DNA from: Candidatus Allofournierella pullicola
GTDB lineage: Bacteria > Bacillota > Clostridia > Oscillospirales > Ruminococcaceae
Reading direction: 5' to 3'
Assembly (NCBI GenBank): GCA_019114225.1
Contig: DXFW01000016.1
Location: 1 to 39,472, forward strand
DNA: 39,472 bases
This document shows, one piece after another, positions 8,196-14,231 of this stretch; within the stretch, counting starts at the first letter, position 1; each line of letters begins with the position of its first letter. The notes beneath the pieces were generated by a model that made no database searches, was not told the origin of the DNA, and saw only the letters and a program-made list of their open reading frames with translations. The position numbers and the translations under genes were made by a program.

Positions 8196-8224
8196 TTGCA
8201 TTTTCTTTGCCGCCTTGCTATAAT
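8196..8224 (+). promoter_or_regulatory. Sigma-A-type promoter of tRNA-Tyr
   Basis: TTGCAT (8196-8201), a 17-base spacer and a perfect TATAAT (8219-8224) lie about 32 bases before the mature tRNA 5' end. Confidence 0.75.
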
Positions 8225-8256
8225 AGATAAGCACTCGATTGAGCGCGGAAACATGT

Positions 8257-8342
8257 GGGAGTGTTCCCGAGCGGCCAATGGGGGCAGACTGTAAATCTGT
8301 TGCATAATTGCTTCGGTGGTTCGAATCCACCCGCTCCCACCA
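8257..8342 (+). tRNA. tRNA-Tyr (anticodon GTA)
   Basis: An 86-base cloverleaf with encoded CCA. Acceptor stem GGGAGTG pairs with CGCTCCC. The D arm contains CCCGAGCGGCCAATGGG, and the anticodon stem-loop CAGACTGTAAATCTG has anticodon GTA. A class II long variable arm (TTGCATAATTGCTTC) and T arm GGTGGTTCGAATCCACC follow. The long variable arm plus GTA identifies tyrosine. A promoter precedes it and a terminator follows directly. Confidence 0.96.
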
Positions 8343-8343
8343 A
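8322..8343 (+). repeat. 22-base direct repeat, copy 1 (3' end of tRNA-Tyr)
   Basis: This segment covers the T-loop, T-stem, acceptor strand and CCA of tRNA-Tyr. It recurs exactly at 8475-8496 in the same orientation, as expected for an attachment-site pair or a collapsed tandem tRNA. Confidence 0.8.
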
Positions 8344-8384
8344 CAAGACCCCCCTGCCGTATCCCGGCAGGGGGTTCTTGTTTT
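8344..8384 (+). terminator. Terminator of tRNA-Tyr
   Basis: A stem of about 16 bp (CAAGACCCCCCTGCCG / CGGCAGGGGGTTCTTG, one mismatch or wobble) is followed by TTTT directly after the tRNA CCA. Confidence 0.85.
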
Positions 8385-8435
8385 GTGGCACGAGCGGTTG
8401 AGATGAGAACAGCACGTCCCGGCCGGGGGCCGGGG

Positions 8436-8460
8436 AAAAACAGCCCGGTGGGCTGTTTTT
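8436..8460. terminator. Hairpin with flanking A and T runs
   Basis: AAAAACAGCCC-GGT-GGGCTGTTTTT is a short, perfect, terminator-like hairpin lying between the two copies of the tRNA 3' end. No gene is seen that it would end, so it may be a remnant. Confidence 0.5.
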
Positions 8461-8474
8461 CAGTGCGCGGCTTG

Positions 8475-8496
8475 CGAATCCACCCGCTCCCACCAA
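8475..8496 (+). repeat. 22-base direct repeat, copy 2 (orphan tRNA-Tyr 3' end)
   Basis: An exact copy of the last 21 bases of tRNA-Tyr plus one further A, without the rest of a tRNA. Upstream bases do not continue the tRNA sequence. A terminator hairpin follows immediately, as it does after the intact gene. Confidence 0.8.
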
Positions 8497-8526
8497 AAAG
8501 CGACCGGTAAATGCCGGTCGCTTTTT
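8495..8526 (+). terminator. Terminator after the orphan tRNA 3' end
   Basis: AAAAAGCGACCGG / CCGGTCGCTTTTT with a six-base loop. It is a different hairpin sequence from the one after the intact tRNA, so the region is not a simple recent duplication of tRNA plus terminator. Confidence 0.75.
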
Positions 8527-8540
8527 CTTTGTTGCGAGGC

Positions 8541-8687
8541 GGGCTTTTTCCGGCATATCACATGAATAAGGATAGTTGGATCACGGTTGCCCTGGATGGC
8601 AGTGCCCCGGATGAAAAAATAAAAATGCTGCTCAGCGAAAGTTATAATGCAACTACATCAAAGACGGGGCGCAAGAGAAAGCAATGA
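8541..8687 (+). pseudogene. C-terminal remnant of a MmcQ/YjbR-family protein
   Basis: The frame reads GLFPAYHMNKDSWITVALDG and continues SAPDEKIKMLLSESY before a basic end and TGA at 8685-8687. The 'MNK-x-x-W ... LDGS-x-PDE-x-I ... SY' pattern is the C-terminal third of YjbR-type DNA-binding-fold proteins, which are normally near 110-120 residues. The N-terminal part is missing and no ribosome site is seen. The fragment begins just after the orphan tRNA 3' end and its terminator, as expected if a recombination event cut the gene. Confidence 0.6.
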
Positions 8688-8759
8688 GTGTTCTGATGGG
8701 CTCTGTCTGACCGTTGAAAGAACAGACCGGGCGCAGGATGCTTACGAAGCTGTATAAAA

Positions 8760-9130
8760 GCGCATATGGAGCAAAATGGTCGCCCCCCTGCCGCACCCCG
8801 GCAAGCCCGTCCGGGGTCAGCGTGCGGTCCAGCTCACGGTACATGCAGCGGATGGCTTGGGTGAGATAATTTGTACTGGGCGGCCTTCCCGGACGTGTAG
8901 TTCCGGCAGCAGAGCTGGGCCGGAATGAGCGAAAGCGCCTGGGCGATGTGGATGAAGCTGCCCGGGGTGCAGCCGTCCTCCAAAGCGTCAAACAGCAGCT
9001 GGAACATAAACGAGAGGCGGTTTTCCTCCGTCGGGGAAGCGGCCCTACCCGGCGCTTTTCCAGGGGGTAAAGGGATAGTGTCCTCCCTTTTGAAGTGCAC
9101 CCACAAAAGGCTCCGGGGGCCCTCCAAGCC
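8760..9130 (-). pseudogene. Decayed coding sequence, possibly an AraC-type HTH remnant
   Basis: Two minus-strand frames carry consecutive pieces. One reads LLFDALEDGCTPGSFIHIAQ followed by a PAQLCCRNYTSGKAAQ segment; the next frame continues NYLTQAIRCMYRELDR. Joined by a frameshift these resemble the first helix-turn-helix and linker of an AraC-family DNA-binding domain ('IA..L..SPAQL...TGK..YLTQ'). No intact start, ribosome site or complete domain is present. The rest of 8690-9230 shows no gene I can support. The family assignment is tentative. Confidence 0.35.
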
Positions 9131-9233
9131 GGCCTGGCAGCGGTGAGGCCTGCCGGGGCAACTGATACGCCCACTGCCAGCCGGGCGTGCGCCCGGTGCC
9201 CTATGAGCACAACTTCAAAGCCTGCGTTTGAAC

Positions 9234-9275
9234 AAAAGCAGCGTTTCGCCTTTGCTGAAGGCGGAACGCTGCTTT
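9234..9275. terminator. Intrinsic terminator after the AraC gene
   Basis: AAAAGCAGCGTT / AACGCTGCTTTT enclose an inner CGCCTT / AAGGCG stem, with T-rich ends on both strands. It lies 10 bases past the stop of the minus-strand regulator. Confidence 0.7.
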
Positions 9276-9284
9276 TTCCGTGAC

Positions 9285-10181
9285 CTATTCATTTTCGGCC
9301 GGGCCGCTTTGCGCGCGGCGGTATTCGGTGGGGGTCATGCCGGCGTGCTTTTTGAAAAAATTCGAGAAGTAGCAGATGTTCTTGAAGTCGAACAGGCTTG
9401 CCACCTCCCGGATGGGCAGGTCGGTGCTGCCCAGCACCTTTTTCGCCTCCCGTATCTTCATGCGGTGAAAGTCCGCCATGGGGCTGACCCCGTACTCCGC
9501 GCGGTAGAGCTTTTTGGCATAGGTCACCGAAATGTGGAACACCTCCGCCAGCTGCCCAAGACTCAGGGTGGAGTGGGTGTGGGCCTGGAGATAGGCACGC
9601 ATTTCTTCCGCCGGACCCGACGGCTCCTGGTGGGGCGTCACCTCATCCTGCCCGCGGGGGCGGCGGCCGCCGGACTCGCTGCGGAACAAAAGAAGCATGA
9701 GCTCTTCCAAACGGTTCTTGATGAGCTGCTCGCAGCCGAAGGGCGCGGTGGCTTTGCGCCGCAGGATACGCCCGTCCTGCGGGTGGGGCGTTACGTCAAA
9801 TCCGCGGGCGGCCTCGTCCACGATACGCTCCATCAACTGGCGGCACTCCTCCGGGGCGGAGATGAGCAGCTCGTCGAATTTTTCCATCAGCAGCGAAGCG
9901 CACCGGAAGGAAAACACCCACAGCTCTGCCCCGTGACGGCCGTTGCCATACAGAACATGGAATTTGCCCGGGCGGAAAAAGGTGATCTGCCCCTGTTTGA
10001 GTTCGTAGAAGTTGTTTTTTGTGTAAATGTAGGAACTGCCCAGCGCCGCGTACTGAAACTCCCAGAAATCGTGGCGCTCGCCCTCGAAGGCGTAGTGCTT
10101 GCCAATCTCCAGCCGGGACGCGTTCACCACCCGGTCGATCCGGATCACGTCCCGCAGCGAAACATGCTTGTAATCTTCCAC
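9285..10181 (-). CDS. AraC-family transcriptional regulator
   Basis: A 298-residue regulator with an N-terminal cupin-like sensing half (about residues 20-110, e.g. HDFWEFQYAALG ... FFRPGKFHVLYGNG) and a C-terminal double helix-turn-helix (about 200-295: LSLGQLAEVFHISVTYAKKLY ... LPIREVASLFDFKNICYFSNFFKKHAGMTPTEYRR). No internal ATG fits, so a GTG at 10179-10181 is chosen; it has AAAGGA 7 bases upstream. It is divergent from the uroporphyrinogen-decarboxylase-family gene and shares a palindromic promoter region with it, so it most likely controls that gene. The inducer is unknown. Confidence 0.88.
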   Translation of the reverse strand: MEDYKHVSLRDVIRIDRVVNASRLEIGKHYAFEGERHDFWEFQYAALGSSYIYTKNNFYELKQGQITFFRPGKFHVLYGNGRHGAELWVFSFRCASLLMEKFDELLISAPEECRQLMERIVDEAARGFDVTPHPQDGRILRRKATAPFGCEQLIKNRLEELMLLLFRSESGGRRPRGQDEVTPHQEPSGPAEEMRAYLQAHTHSTLSLGQLAEVFHISVTYAKKLYRAEYGVSPMADFHRMKIREAKKVLGSTDLPIREVASLFDFKNICYFSNFFKKHAGMTPTEYRRAQSGPAENE

Positions 10182-10217
10182 TTCTGTGTCCTTTTTTATA
10201 AATTTTAATGTCTTTCT

Positions 10218-10252
10218 TTGTATTGTAACCCGGCGGGTCAGCAAATACAATA
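10218..10252. promoter_or_regulatory. Overlapping divergent promoters in a dyad
   Basis: On the plus strand TTGTAA (10223-10228), 17 bases, TACAAT (10246-10251). On the minus strand TTGTAT (10245-10250), 17 bases, TACAAT (10222-10227). Each -35 lies on the other promoter's -10. The outer arms TATTGTA and TACAATA form a perfect 7-bp inverted repeat, so the two polymerases must compete. This would drive the AraC gene leftwards and the URO-D gene rightwards. Confidence 0.65.
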
Positions 10253-10305
10253 GGAACAGGAGAGAACACTTCGGGCGGCGCCGCCCGCGGAAAGGAGCGG
10301 TCACG

Positions 10306-11358
10306 ATGACCCATCGGGAGAATTTTCTGGCGGCTATGCGCCGCCGGCCCTGCGAGAGGGTGCCTTTTCAATTTTCCTTCTGCGATTCGCTGAAGGAGGA
10401 GCTGCTGCGCCGCTGCGGCACCGACGACGTGGTGCAGGCCTTTGACATGCCGGTGCAGTATGTGGAGCTGCCCCCGCCGGAGGTAATGCCGGACTACACC
10501 GCCTACCACAAAAACGCCGCCGAGCTGAGCTTCATCGACGAGTGGGGCGTGGGGCACAAGCGGGGCAGCGTGGCCCACTTCACCCATTTCTATTCGCCCA
10601 TGGCGGACTTCACCACCCCCGAGGAGGTGGAAGCCTACCCCTTCCCGGACGTGCTGAACGAGGCACGCTGGGCGGATGTGGCCCGTCAAGTGGAAAAGGC
10701 CCACAGCGAGGGCCGGGCCGCCGCCTACTTCGCGGTGCAGGTGTTTGAGCCGGCCTGGTATCTGCGGGGGCTGGAGAACATGCTGATGGACTTTCTCACC
10801 GACGAGGAGATGGCCGCCGCCTGCATGGACAAGATGTGCCGTATCCAGTGCGAGATCGCCCGGCGGGCGGCCCGCTGCGGGGTGGACATGGTGGTGTTCG
10901 GCGACGACGTGGGCAGCCAGCGGTCGCTGATGATGAGCCGGGAGGTCTGGCGGCGCTGGGTCAAGCCCGCCACCGCCGCCACCATCGCCGCCGCCAAGGC
11001 GGAAAACCCCGAAGTAATCGCCATGTACCACTCCGACGGGGTCATCGACGAGATCATCCCCGAACTCATCGAGATCGGCGTGGAGGTGCTCAACCCGGTG
11101 CAGCCGGAGTGCATGGACCCGGTGAAGGTGAAGGAGCTGTACGGCGACCGGCTGTCCTTTTTGGGCACGGTGGGCACCCAGACGGTAATGCCCTTCGGCA
11201 CGCCGGACCAGGTGCGGGACACGGTGCGCCGGATGATCGAGACGGTGGGCCGGGGCGGCGGCCTGACCATCGCCCCCACCCATATGCTGGAGCCGGAGGT
11301 GCCCTGGGAGAACATCGAGGCCTTCCTCTCGGCGGTGAAGGAGTTCAGCGGCTATTGA
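10306..11358 (+). CDS. Uroporphyrinogen decarboxylase (URO-D) family protein
   Basis: A 350-residue TIM-barrel protein of the URO-D superfamily, which holds HemE and the cobalamin-dependent methyltransferases MtaA/MtbA/CmuA. Visible features include the N-terminal REN(F/M)LAAMRRRPCERVPF motif, GVDMVVFGDDVGSQ, the YHSDG-x-x-x-(E/D)IIPELIEIGVEVLNPVQPE segment and a C-terminal GGLTIAPTHMLEPEVPWEN. No heme genes adjoin, so a HemE role is unlikely; a corrinoid-methyltransferase-type or demethylase-type role is more plausible but no corrinoid protein or activator is adjacent. The start is set by an AAAGGAG site. Probably regulated by the divergent AraC protein. Confidence 0.85.
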   Translation: MTHRENFLAAMRRRPCERVPFQFSFCDSLKEELLRRCGTDDVVQAFDMPVQYVELPPPEVMPDYTAYHKNAAELSFIDEWGVGHKRGSVAHFTHFYSPMADFTTPEEVEAYPFPDVLNEARWADVARQVEKAHSEGRAAAYFAVQVFEPAWYLRGLENMLMDFLTDEEMAAACMDKMCRIQCEIARRAARCGVDMVVFGDDVGSQRSLMMSREVWRRWVKPATAATIAAAKAENPEVIAMYHSDGVIDEIIPELIEIGVEVLNPVQPECMDPVKVKELYGDRLSFLGTVGTQTVMPFGTPDQVRDTVRRMIETVGRGGGLTIAPTHMLEPEVPWENIEAFLSAVKEFSGY

Positions 11359-11363
11359 ACGCA

Positions 11364-11401
11364 AAAAGAGAGCGTCCCCACAAGCGGGAACGCTCTCTTT
11401 T
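11364..11401. terminator. Bidirectional intrinsic terminator
   Basis: AAAAGAGAGCGT / ACGCTCTCTTTT with an inner CCCC-x-GGGA loop region lies between two converging genes, whose stops are within 5 bases of it on each side. Confidence 0.85.
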
Positions 11402-11402
11402 G

Positions 11403-12077
11403 TTATGTGGTTTGAAGGGCCAGCGGAGCCACCGCGTAGCCGTCCACCAGCTGCGCCGGGCCCACGGCCACCGGGATGAGCCGGGCGAAGATGGGGCCTT
11501 CCGGCACGAAGGAATGATACTCGCCGTTCTCGCCGCAGGGGTCCGCCCCCAGTTTTGCCATCTCGGCCAGCAGCTCTTCGGTGAGGAGCCGGCCGGCGAA
11601 ATCGGCGGGCAGGCGGCGGGTGTCCGTCACCGTGACGATGGGCTTGAAGCCGCTGGCGAGGCACTCCTTCGCCAGCGCCAGCCGCTCCTCCTGCCACAGG
11701 GGGAAGCAGGCCTCAAGGCCCACGGCCCGGCAGCGCTCGCTGCACCAGTCCAGATGGCCCTGGATGTCGATGTCGCCAAAAACGCAGGCGGCGGCCCCCC
11801 GCGCCTTTTCTTCGGCCAGCGCCGCCTCAAAGGCGGCGGCGTATTCCGGGCCGGTGGTGCGGATAAGCCGCACCGGCACCCCCACCGACCGCTCCACCTC
11901 CGCCAGCACCTCGGCGGGAATGCCGTGGAACCAGGAGCGGCCCCGGTCCACGTTGTAGGTGATGAGCAGCGCCTGCAGCTTCATGCCGCTTTGCAGGGCG
12001 CGGTGGATGGCAAGGACGCTGTCCTTGCCGCCGCTGTAGGAGGCCACGAACCGCAGCCCGGGAAGAACTTTGTTCAT
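11403..12077 (-). CDS. DUF71/Dph6-like ATP pyrophosphatase, corrinoid-salvage type
   Basis: A 224-residue PP-loop ATPase with the SGGKDS motif at about residues 15-20 and the COG2102/DUF71 hallmark motifs FGDID-x-x-GH-x-x-W, later LLTEELL and C-terminal GE-x-GEYHSFV. Archaeal and eukaryotic members amidate diphthine on EF2 using ammonia and ATP. Bacteria lack diphthamide, and comparative genomics has linked a bacterial subgroup to B12 salvage. Here it is the last gene of a cobalamin-riboswitch operon, overlapping the CobQ-like gene (ATGA), which fits that subgroup. An ATP-dependent ligase or amide-forming step on a corrinoid is inferred; the substrate is unknown. Confidence 0.85.
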   Translation of the reverse strand: MNKVLPGLRFVASYSGGKDSVLAIHRALQSGMKLQALLITYNVDRGRSWFHGIPAEVLAEVERSVGVPVRLIRTTGPEYAAAFEAALAEEKARGAAACVFGDIDIQGHLDWCSERCRAVGLEACFPLWQEERLALAKECLASGFKPIVTVTDTRRLPADFAGRLLTEELLAEMAKLGADPCGENGEYHSFVPEGPIFARLIPVAVGPAQLVDGYAVAPLALQTT

Positions 12078-12943
12078 TCGGCCCCTCCTTCCAGAATCTC
12101 CATCAGCGCGTCCATGTCCAGGCTCTTTTCCAGCTCATCGGCCAACAGGTCGAACTGGGCAGCCTGGAAGTCCTCGGCGCTCATGCCCTCGGGCACAAGG
12201 GCGGCCAGCGCGTCGCGGGTGAGGGTGGCCGCCCCGGGCAGGGCGTCCTCGTCCTCCAGCCGCAGCTCCAGATGGGGCACAACGCCCAGCACCGGCACGC
12301 CGCACACCTCTTCCATCATCCGCCGACCCTCGCCGAAGGAAGCGGCGTCGCCGTAAAAATCGTTGACGATAAGCCCCTTCACCAGCGCCCGTTCCTCCGG
12401 GGCCAGCAGGGCCAGGGTGCCGTAGAGGGCCGCGAAGGCCCCGCCCCGGCGGATGTCCGCCACCAGCAGCACCGGGCAGTGGGCATAGAGGGCAAAGTCC
12501 ATGTTCACGATGTCGCCGGTGCGCAGGTTCAGCTCCACCGGGCTGCCCGCCCCCTCGGCCACCACCGCTTCAAAGCGCTGTGCCAGCCGGTCGTAGGCCC
12601 GGCGGGCCGCTGCGCGGCAGGCGTCCCGCTCAAAGCGGGGCACGGCCGCGCCGTCCACCACCGCTTCGCAGCCGCCGTGGCGGGGAATGAGCAGCACCGG
12701 GCTCATATCCGGCTCGGGGTCAAGGCCGCAGGCCGCCGCCGCGATGGCCTGGCTGCGGGCCATCCGCCGCCCGTCGGGCAGAAGATGGGCGTTGTCGGAG
12801 ATGTTCTGGGCCTTGAAGGGGGCCACCCGCAGCCCCCGCCGGCGCAGAAGCCGGCAAAGGCCGATGACCAGCGTGCTTTTGCCCACGCCGGAGGCGGTGC
12901 CCAGCACCATCAGGGTTTTCGCGTTCTGTTCCATGGCGTTCAC
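12074..12943 (-). CDS. CobQ-like ATPase lacking the glutamine amidotransferase domain
   Basis: The first ~235 residues match the ATP-binding half of cobyric acid synthase CobQ/CbiP: P-loop GTASGVGKST (15-24), then RVAPFKAQNISDNA, R-x-x-ARSQAIAAAACG, SPVLLIPR, EGAGSPVELNLR-x-GDIVNMD and GVPVLGVVPHL. Full-length CobQ then has a ~200-residue class I glutaminase domain. Here it is absent: the chain runs through a short linker into a segment that resembles the extreme CobQ C-terminus (FDLLADELEKSLDMDAL). The protein is 289 residues against about 500 for CobQ. The start is a GTG overlapping the upstream stop (GTGA); an ATG at 12934 is an alternative. Probably activates a corrinoid carboxylate; the nitrogen donor is unclear. 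Confidence 0.85.
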   Translation of the reverse strand: MNAMEQNAKTLMVLGTASGVGKSTLVIGLCRLLRRRGLRVAPFKAQNISDNAHLLPDGRRMARSQAIAAAACGLDPEPDMSPVLLIPRHGGCEAVVDGAAVPRFERDACRAAARRAYDRLAQRFEAVVAEGAGSPVELNLRTGDIVNMDFALYAHCPVLLVADIRRGGAFAALYGTLALLAPEERALVKGLIVNDFYGDAASFGEGRRMMEEVCGVPVLGVVPHLELRLEDEDALPGAATLTRDALAALVPEGMSAEDFQAAQFDLLADELEKSLDMDALMEILEGGAE

Positions 12944-13467
12944 CGGGCGGGGTAGTTGCGGCTGACGTAGGGCACTTCATCCACCCCTTCCACCTCGTTG
13001 AGGTGGAGGGCCAGATAGAAGAAGTAGCCCGAGAGCAGGTTCGCCAGGTCCAGCAGGCGGTCGGGCACTTCGTGGCCCTTTTCCACCCAGCGGTAAATAA
13101 GCCGCACCAGCTGCTTGCCCTGCACCCGCAAAAGATGCGCCACGCAGGCGGCCTCGCACCCCTGGGTCAGCACGAACAGCTTGCAGCGCTCGCCGCAGCG
13201 GGCTTTCCAGCCGGCGGCCAGCTCCAGCAGGTGGGCGCACTCTTCCTCGGTGACGGTGAGGCGGGTGCGCAGGGTGGGGTTCATGTGGTAGATGAGCTCG
13301 CACACCCACAGCAGTTCCGCCTTCAGAGCCTCGTCCTTCACCAGCGAGCGCAAAAGGCCGGTGCGGCTGGTCATCTCGTCGGTGAGCAGCTCAAAGTCGC
13401 AGCGCAGGTCCTCGCCCGCGTCGCACAAAAAGGGATAGGCCTCGTAAGGGCTTCGGTACAGGCTCAT
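12940..13467 (-). CDS. PduO-type cobalamin adenosyltransferase-like protein (divergent)
   Basis: A 175-residue helical protein. Its C-terminal half follows the PduO/Cob_adeno_trans pattern: FVLTQGCEAACVAHLLRVQGK parallels the FVLPGG...A..H..R region, and DLANLLSGYFFYLALHLNEVEG parallels YLNRLSD-x-LFVLAR. The usual N-terminal TGD-x-G-x-T ATP-binding motif is missing and the LNRLSD Asp is Gly, so the activity is uncertain. The start MSLYRS (13467) has GGGAGG 7 bases upstream and overlaps the previous stop (ATGA). Its place between a corrinoid importer and CobQ-like gene supports corrinoid adenosylation or binding. Confidence 0.65.
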   Translation of the reverse strand: MSLYRSPYEAYPFLCDAGEDLRCDFELLTDEMTSRTGLLRSLVKDEALKAELLWVCELIYHMNPTLRTRLTVTEEECAHLLELAAGWKARCGERCKLFVLTQGCEAACVAHLLRVQGKQLVRLIYRWVEKGHEVPDRLLDLANLLSGYFFYLALHLNEVEGVDEVPYVSRNYPAR

Positions 13468-14228
13468 TTCAGTTCCTCCCATCGCGTCAGCGAGCGGCGC
13501 ATGTAGCCGCCCACATCCATCTGATACACCCGGTTCAGCGCCGCCGGGTCAAACTCCGCCGCGGGGCCAAAGTACTGCGCCTGCCCATCCTCCATGAACA
13601 GGAAGAGGTCGGCCAGGTCCAGCGCCAGGTTCACGTCGTGGAGCACCCCCACCACGCAGCGGCCCTCCCCGGCGGCCCAGTCCTTCAGTTCCTGCACCAG
13701 CTCCACCTGGTATTTCAGGTCCAGATGGTTGGTGGGCTCGTCTAGCAGGATGACCTGGGGGCACTGGGCAAAGGTGCGGGCCAGAAACACCCGCTGCAGC
13801 TGCCCGCCGGAAAGTTCGGTCACCAGCTTGTGGCGCAGGTGGGCCACGCCGGTGCGCTCCATGCATTCCAGCGCAATGCGCTTGTCCTCCGGCCCGGGGC
13901 CGGAAAAAGCGCCCCCCGCCTGATGGGCGTAGCGCCCCATCAGCACCGTCTCGTAGACGGAATAGGAAAAATACACGCTGCTGATCTGGCTCAGCAGAGC
14001 CACGCTCTGGGCTGCCTGCCGGCGGCTCATGGAGGCGAGGTCCCGGCCCGCCACCGACACGCTGCCCTCGTGGGGCAAAAGGCCCGCCAGCGCCCGCAAA
14101 AGGGTGGTCTTGCCGCAGCCGTTGGGTCCCAGAATGCACAGCCGCCCGCCGGACGGCACTTCGAAGGAGAGGTCTTTCACCACCGGCTCGCCGCCGTAGC
14201 CGCAGGTGAGATGTTCCGCTTTGAGCAC
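13464..14228 (-). CDS. btuD: Corrinoid ABC importer, ATP-binding protein (BtuD/FecE type)
   Basis: A 254-residue ATPase with Walker A GPNGCGKTT (34-42), signature LSGGQLQR, Walker B VILLDEPTNHLDL and the switch His in GVLHDVN. This is the FecE/BtuD/FhuC class that energises cofactor and siderophore importers. The GTG start has AAGGAGG 9 bases upstream. It sits directly after the permease gene in a B12-riboswitch operon, which makes a corrinoid the likely substrate rather than iron-siderophore. Confidence 0.9.
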   Translation of the reverse strand: MLKAEHLTCGYGGEPVVKDLSFEVPSGGRLCILGPNGCGKTTLLRALAGLLPHEGSVSVAGRDLASMSRRQAAQSVALLSQISSVYFSYSVYETVLMGRYAHQAGGAFSGPGPEDKRIALECMERTGVAHLRHKLVTELSGGQLQRVFLARTFAQCPQVILLDEPTNHLDLKYQVELVQELKDWAAGEGRCVVGVLHDVNLALDLADLFLFMEDGQAQYFGPAAEFDPAALNRVYQMDVGGYMRRSLTRWEELK

Positions 14229-14231
14229 AGG

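Noticed and set aside
10306-11358. HemE (heme-pathway uroporphyrinogen decarboxylase)
   Set aside because: No heme genes adjoin and the sequence fits the broader URO-D/methyltransferase-type family; regulation by AraC is also atypical for HemE.
11403-12077. True diphthine-ammonia ligase function for the DUF71 protein
   Set aside because: Bacteria do not have diphthamide; the operon and riboswitch point to corrinoids.
12074-12943. Reading the CobQ-like gene as dethiobiotin synthetase (BioD) or a ParA/MinD protein
   Set aside because: The KAQNISDN, ARSQAIAAAACG and SPVLLIPR motifs and the LDMDAL tail are CobQ-specific, and the operon is a corrinoid locus.
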